Assembly (NCBI RefSeq): GCF_000013865.1 | Contig: NC_007948.1 | Coordinates: forward strand, 3,844,001-3,908,000 | DNA from: Polaromonas sp. JS666 | GTDB lineage: Bacteria > Pseudomonadota > Gammaproteobacteria > Burkholderiales > Burkholderiaceae_C | Direction of reading: 5' to 3' | DNA: 64,000 nucleotides | Shown here: positions 18,982 through 28,600 of the stretch, in pieces | Numbering within the stretch: the stretch's first letter is position 1 | Layout of the letters: every line of letters begins with the position of its first letter | Program-made: the position numbers and the translations under genes | The notes under the pieces: model-generated | Told to the model about the DNA's origin: nothing | What the model saw: the letters and a program-made list of their open reading frames with translations, nothing else | The model's database searches: none

Positions 18982-20304
18982 TTAACGGCCTGCGGCCGCA
19001 GTGGCCAGCGCAGACATGGTTTCATCCAGGCGGGGCAGCTCGCTGGTTTTGAGCTGGCCCTGCACCTGTTGCAGCAACTGGGCCGCCACCTGGGTCTTGC
19101 GCGAAGCGGGGTCAAAGTATTTGCCCAGCCAGACGTTGGCGCTCAACAAGTCGGCACGCGCAGACTCCGTCTGGCGTGACAGCAGGCCAAGGCGCGCATT
19201 GAGCAGCTTGAGCTTGAGGTTTTCGCGCAGGAAAAACGACTGCTCGGGTGACAGCAGCGCTGCCTCGGGCTGCTCGATACGGCTGACGCGCAGCAGCTTG
19301 CGCGCTTCGTCGCGCAGGTTGTCCAGCGTTCGCTGCGCCCAGGTGTTGAGCACCAGCTTGTCAAACACCAGCAGCGACGGCTGGGGCGCGGAAGCGCCGT
19401 TGTGCGGGGCCGACGCCGCACCGGCAGGGCCGTTAAGGCCGTTGGTACTGCGGGAAGGCGCTGCAGCCACCATGGCATTGGCCAGCGGCAGGTCGTCGGC
19501 CAGGCGGACCAGCTCGTCGAGCTTGAGCAGCAGCACGGGCACATCAGTCAGGCTGGCCGCCTTGATGCGGTCCATGTCCCGGGAAATGGCGCGCTGCAAG
19601 GGGTTCAGGCGGGGCTGGGCGGCGCGCGCCAGGCGCTGCTCGGCCGATTTGAGCGCAGCGAGCAGCGGCTCGGCGCTGCCGGTGAGCTGGGCCTGCTGCT
19701 GGGCCAGCCGCAGCGCAGACTCCATGTCCACCACCAGGTTTTCATCCCGCGAACGCGACAGGCTTTGCATCAGCTCTTCCAGTTGCGTGCGCTGCAGGCT
19801 GACCTCGCTGATGCGGGTTTCCTGCAGGGCCAAGCGAGCGGAGAGTTCCCGCATGCCTTCCTGGGCCTGTCGGGCCAGCGTACGCGCTTCGATCGCCTGC
19901 GCACCCGACTCCGTGCTGCGGCGGGCGAGTTCTTCCTGAATGTTGCCGAGCTTTTGCCAGAGCAAACCGCTGGCGAGCAGGCCGGCCGCAGCCAGCGCGG
20001 CCACCAGCAGCGCCCACTTGCGCGGCACCACCCATGTATTGTTGGCCCCCACGCTTGTCGCTTCGCGTACTGCGCTGCCCCCCGAGGGGGCTGAACTTGC
20101 TTGGGGCGGCCCGGCGCTGCGTTCGTTGGCCCCCACGCTGGTCGCTTCGCGTGCCTTCGGCGTTGCGCTGCCCCTTTCATCGGGAAACGGGGCTGAACTT
20201 GCCCGCGGCAGGCCGTCGTCGCGTTCGGCGTCTGACGCGCGCTCCGGCACTGGCTCGCTGTCGGGAACGGGTTTTGGGGGCTGGACGGGGTGGCTATCGC
20301 TCAT
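18982..20304 (-). CDS. hemX: HemX-like uroporphyrin-III C-methyltransferase family membrane protein
   Basis: Starting at ATG 20304 (overlapping the hemD stop as ATGA) the protein has 440 aa. It has one span near residues 97-115 (WALLVAALAAAGLLASGLLW), a coiled-coil stretch (QKLGNIQEELARRS onward) and a C-terminal domain with LDNLRDEARKLLRVSRI and PEQSFFLRENLKLKLLNARL, the HemX hallmark. Proteobacterial HemX lacks demonstrated methyltransferase activity and is thought to support haem synthesis. The cytoplasmic N-terminus, about 90 residues, is largely encoded by two copies of a dispersed DNA repeat (EATSVGAN appears twice, 28 residues apart), an insertion tolerated in frame. Confidence 0.92.
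   Translation of the reverse strand: MSDSHPVQPPKPVPDSEPVPERASDAERDDGLPRASSAPFPDERGSATPKAREATSVGANERSAGPPQASSAPSGGSAVREATSVGANNTWVVPRKWALLVAALAAAGLLASGLLWQKLGNIQEELARRSTESGAQAIEARTLARQAQEGMRELSARLALQETRISEVSLQRTQLEELMQSLSRSRDENLVVDMESALRLAQQQAQLTGSAEPLLAALKSAEQRLARAAQPRLNPLQRAISRDMDRIKAASLTDVPVLLLKLDELVRLADDLPLANAMVAAAPSRSTNGLNGPAGAASAPHNGASAPQPSLLVFDKLVLNTWAQRTLDNLRDEARKLLRVSRIEQPEAALLSPEQSFFLRENLKLKLLNARLGLLSRQTESARADLLSANVWLGKYFDPASRKTQVAAQLLQQVQGQLKTSELPRLDETMSALATAAAGR
20044..20227 (-). repeat. Two tandem copies of a GC-rich dispersed repeat inside hemX
   Basis: The plus strand carries two units starting GGCCCCCACGCT at 20044 and 20128, exactly 84 bp apart, each with a central CCCCC-GAGGGGG-type palindrome or its remnant, GGGGCTGAACTTGC and a GCGTTCG end. 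The second unit is longer and more diverged. 84 bp is 28 codons, so hemX stays in frame. The same family occurs at 28995-29184, 34907-35095 and 52808-52910. Confidence 0.85.
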
Positions 20305-21173
20305 GGATAGAGTGATTCTATCGAGCGGACCGCGGCCTCGATATCGTTCAGTGCGGGGCGTGACTCCACAACAACACCCCAGCCCGCGGCACGCACGGTA
20401 TCGGCAATGCGCGGATGCGTGGCCACGGCGCGCGCGCGGCGCCAGTCCATCGCCGGCAGGCTGGCCAGGTTGGCCACCGCTTCCGAGCTGCTGAACAGCC
20501 AGACCGAGCCGTCGGCGCTGGCAGCTCTGGCACGCTGCAGCTGCGCTTCGGTCAGCAGCGGCGCGCGGCGCTGGTACACCGCCAGGAAATCCACCTGGGC
20601 GCCGGCTACTTCCCACTGGCGCGCCAGCCAGTCCCGGCCCGGCGCGCCAACGCCCTCGCCCGCCGCACCGGCACTGTGCCCGCGCACGATCAGCACCCGG
20701 CGGCCCTGCCAGTCGCGCGGACCGACCACCTGCCACAGGGCCTGCGAATCAAACTGGCTGGCATCCGGCGCCGGCGCGTCAATCTGCCCGGCGGGAACAC
20801 CCGCGGCCACCAGCGCAGCGACCGTGCCCGGCCCCGGCGCCATGCAGCGCAACCCGGCTGGTAGCGGATCGGACACAGGATTTGCTACGTTATTGATAGC
20901 TAAATGCCCAGGTAATTCATGGGTAAACGCCGCATTAGCCTTGAAAAAACACTCCACTGCATTGGCGCTGACAAACATGCACGCCGCGTAGCCGTCCAGC
21001 GTTCGCCAGGCCTGCTCCAGCGCTTGCAGGTCGGAAGGGGCGCTCGCTGGCGCAATGTCGATCAGGGGCAGGGCCTCGGCCTCGATGCCGTCCTGCTGGA
21101 GTTGCTGCACCCATTGCTGCGCATCGCGAGCGGGCCGGGTCACAATGACGCGGACAGGGCGGGGAGTGCTCAC
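20301..21173 (-). CDS. hemD: Uroporphyrinogen-III synthase
   Basis: HemD closes hydroxymethylbilane to uroporphyrinogen III. I choose GTG at 21173 (STPRPVRVIVTRPARDAQQW follows), giving 290 aa; the longer frame from 21449 overlaps hemC and is not conserved. Features are the TRP start, FVSANAVECFF, the two-domain layout, VLIVRGHSAG and FSSSEAVANL near the C-terminus. The family is poorly conserved, and position between hemC and hemX supports the call. Its stop overlaps the hemX start. Confidence 0.92.
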   Translation of the reverse strand: MSTPRPVRVIVTRPARDAQQWVQQLQQDGIEAEALPLIDIAPASAPSDLQALEQAWRTLDGYAACMFVSANAVECFFKANAAFTHELPGHLAINNVANPVSDPLPAGLRCMAPGPGTVAALVAAGVPAGQIDAPAPDASQFDSQALWQVVGPRDWQGRRVLIVRGHSAGAAGEGVGAPGRDWLARQWEVAGAQVDFLAVYQRRAPLLTEAQLQRARAASADGSVWLFSSSEAVANLASLPAMDWRRARAVATHPRIADTVRAAGWGVVVESRPALNDIEAAVRSIESLYP

Positions 21174-21186
21174 TCGGCCCCCGGCG

Positions 21187-22191
21187 TCAGGTATCGGAAG
21201 GGGTGTTGCTAGCCCAGACCGCGCCGCCAGCACGCAGCTGCGCCGCGACCGCTTCGCCAAGCGCCTCGGCTTCGGCAAAACTGCGCACCACCGCGGTTTT
21301 TTGCACCCGCACCAGCGGAGCCAGCGGCTGGCCGGCCGGCGCGTCGGCGGTAGCCGGATCGCCCCAGGTCGCGTGCAGTTGCATGCCTTCTGAGCCTTCT
21401 GCCGCCGGGCCTTCGGTGTAGGCGGCCAGCGGCATGGAGCAGCTGCCACCCATGGCGCGCGAGACGGTGCGCTCAGCCGTCACCGCCAGCCACGTCGGCT
21501 GATGGGCCAGCGTGCCCAGGGCCTGCATCAAATCATGGCGGTCGGCCCGCACCTCGATGCCCAGGGCGCCCTGCCCCGCAGCCGGCAACATGTCGTCGGG
21601 CGCAAAGATGCCGCGAATGCGCGCCTGAAGGCCCAGGCGCTTGAGCCCGGCCGCCGCCAGCACGATGGCGTGGTAGTGGCCCTCGTCGAGCTTGCGCAGG
21701 CGCGTGTCGAGGTTGCCGCGCAAGGGCTCGATGTTCAGATCGGGCCGCAGCGCCTTGAGCAGCACCAGCCGGCGCAGGCTGGAGGTTCCGACCACCGCGC
21801 CCTGCGGGAGGTCGGCCAGCGAGGCAAACTGGTTGGACACGAAAGCGTCGTGCGGATCTTCGCGCTCCAGCACACAGGCCAGCGCAAATCCGTCGGGCAG
21901 GTCCATGGGTACATCCTTGAGCGAATGCACGGCCAGGTCGGCCCGGCCTTCGCTGAGGGCCACTTCCAGCTCCTTGACGAACAGCCCCTTGCCACCGACC
22001 TTGCTCAACGAGCGGTCCAGGATCTGGTCGCCCTGGGTCGTCATGCCCAGCAGTTCCACCTGCCAGCCCAGGCGGGATTCGAGCAGCGCCTTGACATGCT
22101 CGGCCTGCCACAGCGCCAGCCGGCTTTCGCGCGTGGCAATGATGATTTTGCGGGGGGCAATCGGGTTGCCGGGTTGAGACGCTGCAGACAC
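21187..22191 (-). CDS. hemC: Porphobilinogen deaminase (hydroxymethylbilane synthase)
   Basis: The enzyme joins four porphobilinogens into hydroxymethylbilane. Visible features are [43 protein letters not shown] with the catalytic Asp region, [11 protein letters not shown], and Cys251 in [11 protein letters not shown], which carries the dipyrromethane cofactor. At 334 aa it is slightly longer than usual at both ends. It is the first hem gene, divergent from ppc with a 34-bp gap. Confidence 0.96.
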   Translation of the reverse strand: MSAASQPGNPIAPRKIIIATRESRLALWQAEHVKALLESRLGWQVELLGMTTQGDQILDRSLSKVGGKGLFVKELEVALSEGRADLAVHSLKDVPMDLPDGFALACVLEREDPHDAFVSNQFASLADLPQGAVVGTSSLRRLVLLKALRPDLNIEPLRGNLDTRLRKLDEGHYHAIVLAAAGLKRLGLQARIRGIFAPDDMLPAAGQGALGIEVRADRHDLMQALGTLAHQPTWLAVTAERTVSRAMGGSCSMPLAAYTEGPAAEGSEGMQLHATWGDPATADAPAGQPLAPLVRVQKTAVVRSFAEAEALGEAVAAQLRAGGAVWASNTPSDT

Positions 22192-22225
22192 TCGTAACCT
22201 GTTCGTAATCCTGGGGGAGACTGGA

Positions 22226-25138
22226 ATGCTAGCATGCGAGGTTCAAGAACAGGTCCAGAACCAGAGGGTAGAGATGGTCATTTCAGCGCGCGCCAGGAAG
22301 GTCAGTGAGAACGCCAAGGACGGCACCCCCGGTAAAACTGGCACCCGGGCCCGCGACAACGAGCGCCCGCTGGTGGAGGACATCCGCCTGCTGGGCCGCA
22401 TCCTCGGGGACGTGATTCGCGAGCAGGAGGGCGTCACCGCCTATGAGTTGATCGAGCAGGTGCGCAAGCTGTCGGTGGCTTTCCGGCGCGATGCCGACCA
22501 GGAAGCCGACAAGGCGCTCAAGAAGCTGCTCAAGGGCCTCAGCGGCGAGCAGACGGTCAGCGTGATTCGCGCCTTCACCTACTTCAGCCACCTGGCCAAC
22601 CTGGCGGAGGACCGCCACCATATCCGCCGTCGTGCCGTGCATGAGCGCGCCGGCGACACCCAGGAAGGCAGTATCGAAGTGGCGCTGGCCCGCCTGCGCT
22701 GGGCGGGGATATCCCCCAAAACCATCGCCACCACGCTGGCCCACAGTTTCGTGTCGCCGGTACTCACCGCCCATCCCACCGAAGTGCAGCGCAAAAGCAT
22801 TCTGGATGCCGAACGCGACATCGCCCAGCTGCTCACGGCGCGCGATGACATCAAGGCGCTGGCGCTGGCTACCAACGCCGCGAAGGACGCCCTCACCCCA
22901 CGCGAGCTGGCAGCCAACGAGGCCCAGCTGCGCGCCCGCGTGATGCAGTTGTGGCAAACGCGGCTGCTGCGCTTTTCCAAGCTCACGGTGGCCGACGAGA
23001 TCGAAAACGCGCTGAGCTACTACGAGGCCACCTTCCTGCGCGAAATCCCCAAGCTCTACGCCAACCTGGAGCGCGAACTGGGCAACCAGCCGGTGCACAG
23101 CTTCCTGCGCATGGGGCAGTGGATAGGCGGCGACCGCGACGGCAATCCGAATGTCAGTGCGGACACGCTCAACTACGCGCTGGCACGGCAGGCCGAAGTG
23201 GCCCTGCGCCACTACCTGACCGAAGTCCACTACCTGGGCGGCGAGCTGTCGCTGTCAGCCATGCTGGTGGCGGTCAGCCCGGGCATGCAGGCACTGGCTG
23301 AAAGCTCGCCGGACACCAACGAACACCGCAAGGACGAGCCCTATCGCCGTGCGCTGACCGGCGTGTATGCCCGGCTGGCCGCCACCCTGAAGGAGCTGAC
23401 CGGCGGCGAGGCCGCGCGCCATGCCGTGGCACCGCAGAACGCCTATGCCCGGGCCGAAGATTTCCTGGCGGACCTGCGCACGATTGAAACGTCGCTGAGG
23501 TCGAATCACGGCGAGGCGCTGATCGCCCAGCGCCTGCATCCGCTGATCCGGGCGGTCGAGGTGTTTGGTTTTCACCTGGCGACGGTGGACCTGCGCCAGA
23601 GTTCCGACAAGCACGAGGAGGTGGTGGCCGAACTGCTGGCGGTCGCGCGCATCGAACCCCGCTACCCCAGCCTGGACGAAGCCGCAAAGCGCGCGTTGCT
23701 GATCCGCCTGCTCAACGACGCGCGACCCCTGCGCGTGATCAGCACCATCTACTCCGCGCATGCGCAGAGCGAGCTGGCCATCTTTGAAGCCGCACGCACG
23801 GCGCGCGCACGCTTTGGCAAGGAGGCCATACGCCACTACATCATCAGCCACACCGAAACCGTGAGCGACCTGCTGGAGGTGCTGCTGCTGCAAAAAGAAG
23901 TCGGCCTGATGCACAGAACACTGGACGACAAAGCCACCAACGACCTGATCGTGGTGCCGCTGTTTGAAACCATTGAGGACCTGCGCAATGCCGCGCCCAT
24001 CATGCGCGAGTACTACGCGCTGCCGGGGATCGCCCAGCTGGTGCAACGCAGCGGCGCCGAGCAGGACATCATGCTGGGCTATTCCGACAGCAACAAGGAC
24101 GGCGGCATTTTCACCAGCAACTGGGAGCTGTACCGCGCCGAGATCGCGCTGGTCGAGCTGTTCGACCAGCTGGCGAACTCGCACAACATCCAGTTGCGCA
24201 TGTTCCATGGCCGCGGCGGCACGGTAGGCCGGGGCGGCGGCCCGAGCTACCAGGCCATCCTGGCGCAGCCCCCGGGCACGGTGCGCGGGCAGATCCGCCT
24301 GACCGAGCAGGGCGAGGTCATCGGCTCCAAATACGCCAACCCGGAAATCGGCCGGCGCAATCTTGAAACCCTGGTGGCGGCCACGCTGGAAGCCACGCTG
24401 CTGCAGCCGACCAAGCCGGCGACCAAGGCCTTTTTGCAGGCCGCTGCCGAGCTGTCACAGGCCAGCATGGCCGCCTACCGCGCGCTGGTCTACGACACCC
24501 CCGGCTTCAACGAATACTTTTTCGGCGCCACACCGATCCGGGAAATTGCCGAACTCAATATCGGCTCGCGTCCGGCCTCGCGCAAGGCCTCGCAAAAAAT
24601 TGAAGACCTGCGCGCCATTCCCTGGGGCTTCAGCTGGGGCCAGTGCCGCCTGACCCTGCCCGGCTGGTATGGCTTTGGCGCCGCCATTGAAAAAATGCTC
24701 GACGCGGGCGGCACGCCCGCCACCCGCAAGGAAGCCCTGGCCCTGCTGCAAAAAATGTACAAACAGTGGCCTTTCTTTCGCACCCTGCTGAGCAACATGG
24801 ACATGGTGCTGGCCAAAAGCGACCTGGCGCTGGCGTCGCGCTATGCCGAGCTGGTGGCTGACGCCCGGCTGCGCAAGAAGGTTTTCACCGCGATCGAGGC
24901 CGAGTGGCACCGCACCGCGGAAGCGCTGACGCTGATCACCGGCGAGAAACAGCGGCTGGCCGGCAATGCTGCACTGCAACGCTCCATCCGCCACCGTTTC
25001 CCCTACATTGACCCCCTGCACCATCTGCAGGTCGAGTTGGTGCGACGCTACCGCGAAGGCAAGGCCGACCAGAAAGTGCAAACCGGCATCCATATTTCGA
25101 TCAACGGAATTGCGGCCGGATTGCGCAATACGGGCTGA
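22226..25138 (+). CDS. ppc: Phosphoenolpyruvate carboxylase
   Basis: PEP carboxylase makes oxaloacetate from PEP and bicarbonate to refill the TCA cycle. Signatures are [12 protein letters not shown] with the catalytic His near residue 182, [10 protein letters not shown] near 617, the glycine-rich [17 protein letters not shown] near 660, and the C-terminal [14 protein letters not shown]. At 970 aa it is slightly long; the ATG at 22226 has GGAGA upstream, so the roughly 35-residue N-terminal extension is kept. Confidence 0.96.
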   Translation: MLACEVQEQVQNQRVEMVISARARKVSENAKDGTPGKTGTRARDNERPLVEDIRLLGRILGDVIREQEGVTAYELIEQVRKLSVAFRRDADQEADKALKKLLKGLSGEQTVSVIRAFTYFSHLANLAEDRHHIRRRAVHERAGDTQEGSIEVALARLRWAGISPKTIATTLAHSFVSPVLTAHPTEVQRKSILDAERDIAQLLTARDDIKALALATNAAKDALTPRELAANEAQLRARVMQLWQTRLLRFSKLTVADEIENALSYYEATFLREIPKLYANLERELGNQPVHSFLRMGQWIGGDRDGNPNVSADTLNYALARQAEVALRHYLTEVHYLGGELSLSAMLVAVSPGMQALAESSPDTNEHRKDEPYRRALTGVYARLAATLKELTGGEAARHAVAPQNAYARAEDFLADLRTIETSLRSNHGEALIAQRLHPLIRAVEVFGFHLATVDLRQSSDKHEEVVAELLAVARIEPRYPSLDEAAKRALLIRLLNDARPLRVISTIYSAHAQSELAIFEAARTARARFGKEAIRHYIISHTETVSDLLEVLLLQKEVGLMHRTLDDKATNDLIVVPLFETIEDLRNAAPIMREYYALPGIAQLVQRSGAEQDIMLGYSDSNKDGGIFTSNWELYRAEIALVELFDQLANSHNIQLRMFHGRGGTVGRGGGPSYQAILAQPPGTVRGQIRLTEQGEVIGSKYANPEIGRRNLETLVAATLEATLLQPTKPATKAFLQAAAELSQASMAAYRALVYDTPGFNEYFFGATPIREIAELNIGSRPASRKASQKIEDLRAIPWGFSWGQCRLTLPGWYGFGAAIEKMLDAGGTPATRKEALALLQKMYKQWPFFRTLLSNMDMVLAKSDLALASRYAELVADARLRKKVFTAIEAEWHRTAEALTLITGEKQRLAGNAALQRSIRHRFPYIDPLHHLQVELVRRYREGKADQKVQTGIHISINGIAAGLRNTG

Positions 25139-25385
25139 TTTTGAGGTTTACCGGACCTACCTGACCGACGCACCGTTTCCCGCCCCCGCCGGACCAGGCG
25201 GATAGGGGCGAAGGGGTATTCTGGAGCGACCGCAGCAGGCCCTGTAGGCATTGTCCTAGCCAAACTCCAGAGTCGTCTGATGTCATTTCGGGGCAGCACT
25301 GCTTAGGATGGATGTCAGTCGTGGTATATCCGCATGCATTTCGCTGCGCGGTGACCATCCAGACTCATCCCCGGAGCGCAGCATC

Positions 25386-25616
25386 ATGACGACCCTTGAG
25401 ATCCTGGCCGATTCGTCGTCGGCCCGCACCCCAGATTTTGTGTCCACGGACGCCGCCAACCTGGCGTCTCACATGAGTCACTGCGCCAGTTCACGCAGCC
25501 GTTTCTTTGCCCTGCACTCGGCGCTTCAATCCATTCATGGCCTGGTGAGCCCGCGCATTGTCACGGTCTCGGTCGTGCTGGCAATCTGCCTCGGTCTGCT
25601 TGTCGTTGTAGCCTGA
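25386..25616 (+). CDS. 76-aa single-span protein upstream of the glucan synthase
   Basis: ATG at 25386 is preceded by GGAGCG and opens a 76-aa frame that ends four bases before the GTG of the glucan synthase gene. The first 50 residues are polar (Ser/Ala/His-rich); residues about 55-76 (PRIVTVSVVLAICLGLLVVV) form one membrane span at the extreme C-terminus, a tail-anchor layout. I recognise no family. The tight spacing suggests one operon and coupled translation, and hence a possible accessory role for the membrane-bound synthase. Confidence 0.55.
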   Translation: MTTLEILADSSSARTPDFVSTDAANLASHMSHCASSRSRFFALHSALQSIHGLVSPRIVTVSVVLAICLGLLVVVA

Positions 25617-25620
25617 GCGT

Positions 25621-28600
25621 GTGAAAACGGCTCCCATCGAACGGCTGGAGTCCTTAAGTCCCTACGCCAGGAAGGTTATTTTTTCCCAGCGCGATGAGCT
25701 GCAGGAGCCCATACGCGCGGAGTTCTTCGGCGCGCAGCGGTTTGAGCAGCATGGCCGCAGCCTGGCCGCAGCGCAGACGGTGCGGCCCGCCGGCAGTCCG
25801 GCTCGCGGACCGTCCTTTTTCCCCCGCGTGAAGGAAAACATCGCCGCGCTTCGCCAGGCCTACGACTACATCGCCCTGACCTCGCAAAGCGGTCATTACG
25901 TGACGCCCGCGGCCGAATGGCTGCTCGACAACTTTCACCTGATTGAAGCGCAGCTTCAGCAGATCCAGGAGGGCGTTCCCCACCGCTACTATGCGGACCT
26001 GCCCAAACTGGCGGACAAGCCGCTGGAAGGCCTGCCGCGCGTCTACGGCATAGCCTGGGCCTACGTCGCGCACACCGACAGCGTGCTCGACCCGGTGCTG
26101 TTCACGGCCTTCCTGCATGCCTACCAGGAGGTCAGCGAACTCACCCTGGGCGAACTCTGGGCCCTGCCTACCACCCTGCGCGTGGTGCTGCTGGAAAACC
26201 TGCGCCGCATGGCCGACCGGATTGCCTGGAACAAGGTCGCGTGGGAAGTCGCCCACGCCATCTGGGACTCGGCCGATACCATGAGCGTGCAGGCGCTCGA
26301 TAACCTGCACCAGTGCCTGTGCAGCCGCGGCCTGGAGCGCAACTACCTGACCCAGCTGTGGCAGCGCATGCCCGCGGAACGCCTGGATTCGGCCGCCCCC
26401 CTTGTCGGCTGGATTGAGCACCACTGCCCCGATGGCCTGGCCCTGATCGGCGAAGGGCAGACCAGCCAGGTCGCGGCCAACCTCACGGTCGGCAACATCA
26501 TCACCACGCTCAGGCTGATTGGCCAAGTGGAATGGGCCGAACTGATCGAGCCGGTGAGCCACTCGCTGCAGGTCCTGCGCCGGCTGCCCAGCTTTTCCAG
26601 GGAAAGCGAGATGACGCGCCAGCAGATCACGCGGGCGATGGAAAGGCTGTCCCAGCAAAGCGGCCGCTCCGAGCGTGCCGTGGCCGAAGCCGTACTGGCC
26701 GCCGCCCGGCAGCCCAACAATTCGATGGTCGCGCGAACGGCAGGTTACTACCTGATGGGGCCGGGCCGCCCGCTGCTGGAGGCGGCGCTGCGCCCGACCG
26801 GCACGCCTCTTAAAGCACTGCCGGCCACACTGACGCGGCGCGCCTGGCGCCTGCCGCTGTATGCCGCGGTCTGGCTGGCCGGCACGGTAGCCACGCTCTG
26901 GTGGGCCGTGCCTGCGCCCGCCGCCATGCACTGGGCGGGCTGGGTGGGTGTGTTCCTGATGGCGTGGCCCGCCTCCGAAGCGGTGGCCTCACTGATTCAC
27001 CGCTTGATTGCAGAGTCGACCCGCATCCAGCCGCTGGCCCGCCTTGACTTCAGCGCCGGCATTCCTGCCGAGCACCGCGTGCTGGTGGTGATTCCCGCCA
27101 TGCTCAGTTCAACCGCCTCCAACAGCGAACTCGTGCACCGGCTCGGCCTGCATTGGCTGGCCAGCCGCGAAATCCACGCCCAGTACGCCCTGCTGACGGA
27201 CTGGGTCGACGCAGACACGCCCACCCTGCCGGGTGACCAGGCCCTGCTCGATGACGCCCTCGCCAGCTTGCGCGCGCTCAATCGCCGCTACCCGCCTGCC
27301 GCCGGTGCGCTCCCCCGGTTTGTGCTGCTGCACCGCCCGCGAACCTGGTCGCCCACAGAACGTCGCTGGATGGGCTGGGAGCGCAAGCGCGGCAAGCTCG
27401 AAATGCTGCTGCGGCAGCTGGCCGAGGGTTCGGCATCGGCGTTTGTACCGGCCAGCCCCGACATGCGCCTGGCCGACGGCGTGCGCTATGTGCTGACGCT
27501 GGACAGCGACACCACCCTGCCCGCGGGCGCCCTGCGGGAACTGGTCTCCATTGCCGCCCATCCGCTGAATGCGCCGCAGATTGACCGCAAAGGCCACCGC
27601 GTGACCGCGGGTTACGGCATCCTGCAACCGCGCGTGGTGACACCCCTGTCGGCGCACCATGAGCGTTCACCATTTCATGCGATGTTTGCGGGCCAGTGCG
27701 GCCTGGACCCTTACGGCAGCAGCGCCTCCGACCTGTACCAGGATGTGTTTGGCCAGGGGACGTTTACCGGCAAGGGGCTGCTCCATGTTGCCGCGGTTCA
27801 TGCCGTGCTAGACCAGCGACTGCCGGAAGGCGCGGTTTTGAGCCATGACCTGCTGGAAGGCAGCATTACCCGCTGTGGCTATGTCAGCGACGTCGTCCTG
27901 CTGGAAGACCATCCCCATCACACCGGTGTGGCGGCATCGCGCGTTCATCGCTGGACACGGGGTGACTGGCAGTTGTTGCCGCTGATGCTGCGCGCCCGGC
28001 ACTTCGGCATTGACGCGCTGGGTGTGTGGCGCATGACGGACAACCTGCGCCGCTCGCTCGTCGCGCCCGCCGCACTGGCGCTGCTTGTGTGGGTGATCTT
28101 CACCGGTGCCCTTCCGTTGGTGACCACCCTGGCATTCGTCCTCTCCGCCTACCTGGCCGGGCCGTTGATGGGGGCGCTGGCAGGTTTGGTGCCCACGCGC
28201 CGCGGCATTGCATGGCTCCATTTCTTCCATGTCGGCTTGCGCGAGGTGGCACGCAGTTTTGCTGCAAGCGCCTGGCAGTTCAGCCAGCTCGCGGTTCAGG
28301 CCGGCCTGATCTCCGACGCCATTGCGCGGGCCCTGTGGCGCATGGCCGTCAGCCACAGGCGACTGCTCGAATGGACCATGGCGGCGCAGGCGCAGGCGCA
28401 GGCGAAATACACGATGGGCGCCTTCCTGCGCCGCCACGCAGCGGCGTCGCTTCTGTGCGTGGGGCTGGCAGTGGCCGCATGCTGGAGCCCGCACCCCTGG
28501 GCCGGCCCTGCCCTGTTCCTGCTGTGGGCCATGGCGCCCCTGACCAGCTGGTGGGCCAGCAAACCGGCGGCACGCCCGCCAGGGCTGACGATGGACGCCG

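Noticed and set aside
20305..20736. N-terminal extension of HemX up to 20736
   Set aside because: It would overlap hemD for over 400 bp and has no conserved content; the ATG at 20304 with ATGA overlap is the natural start.
22283..25093. Several 200-317-aa minus-strand frames opposite ppc
   Set aside because: Reverse-strand shadows of PEP carboxylase with His/Gln/Val-rich composition typical of such shadows.
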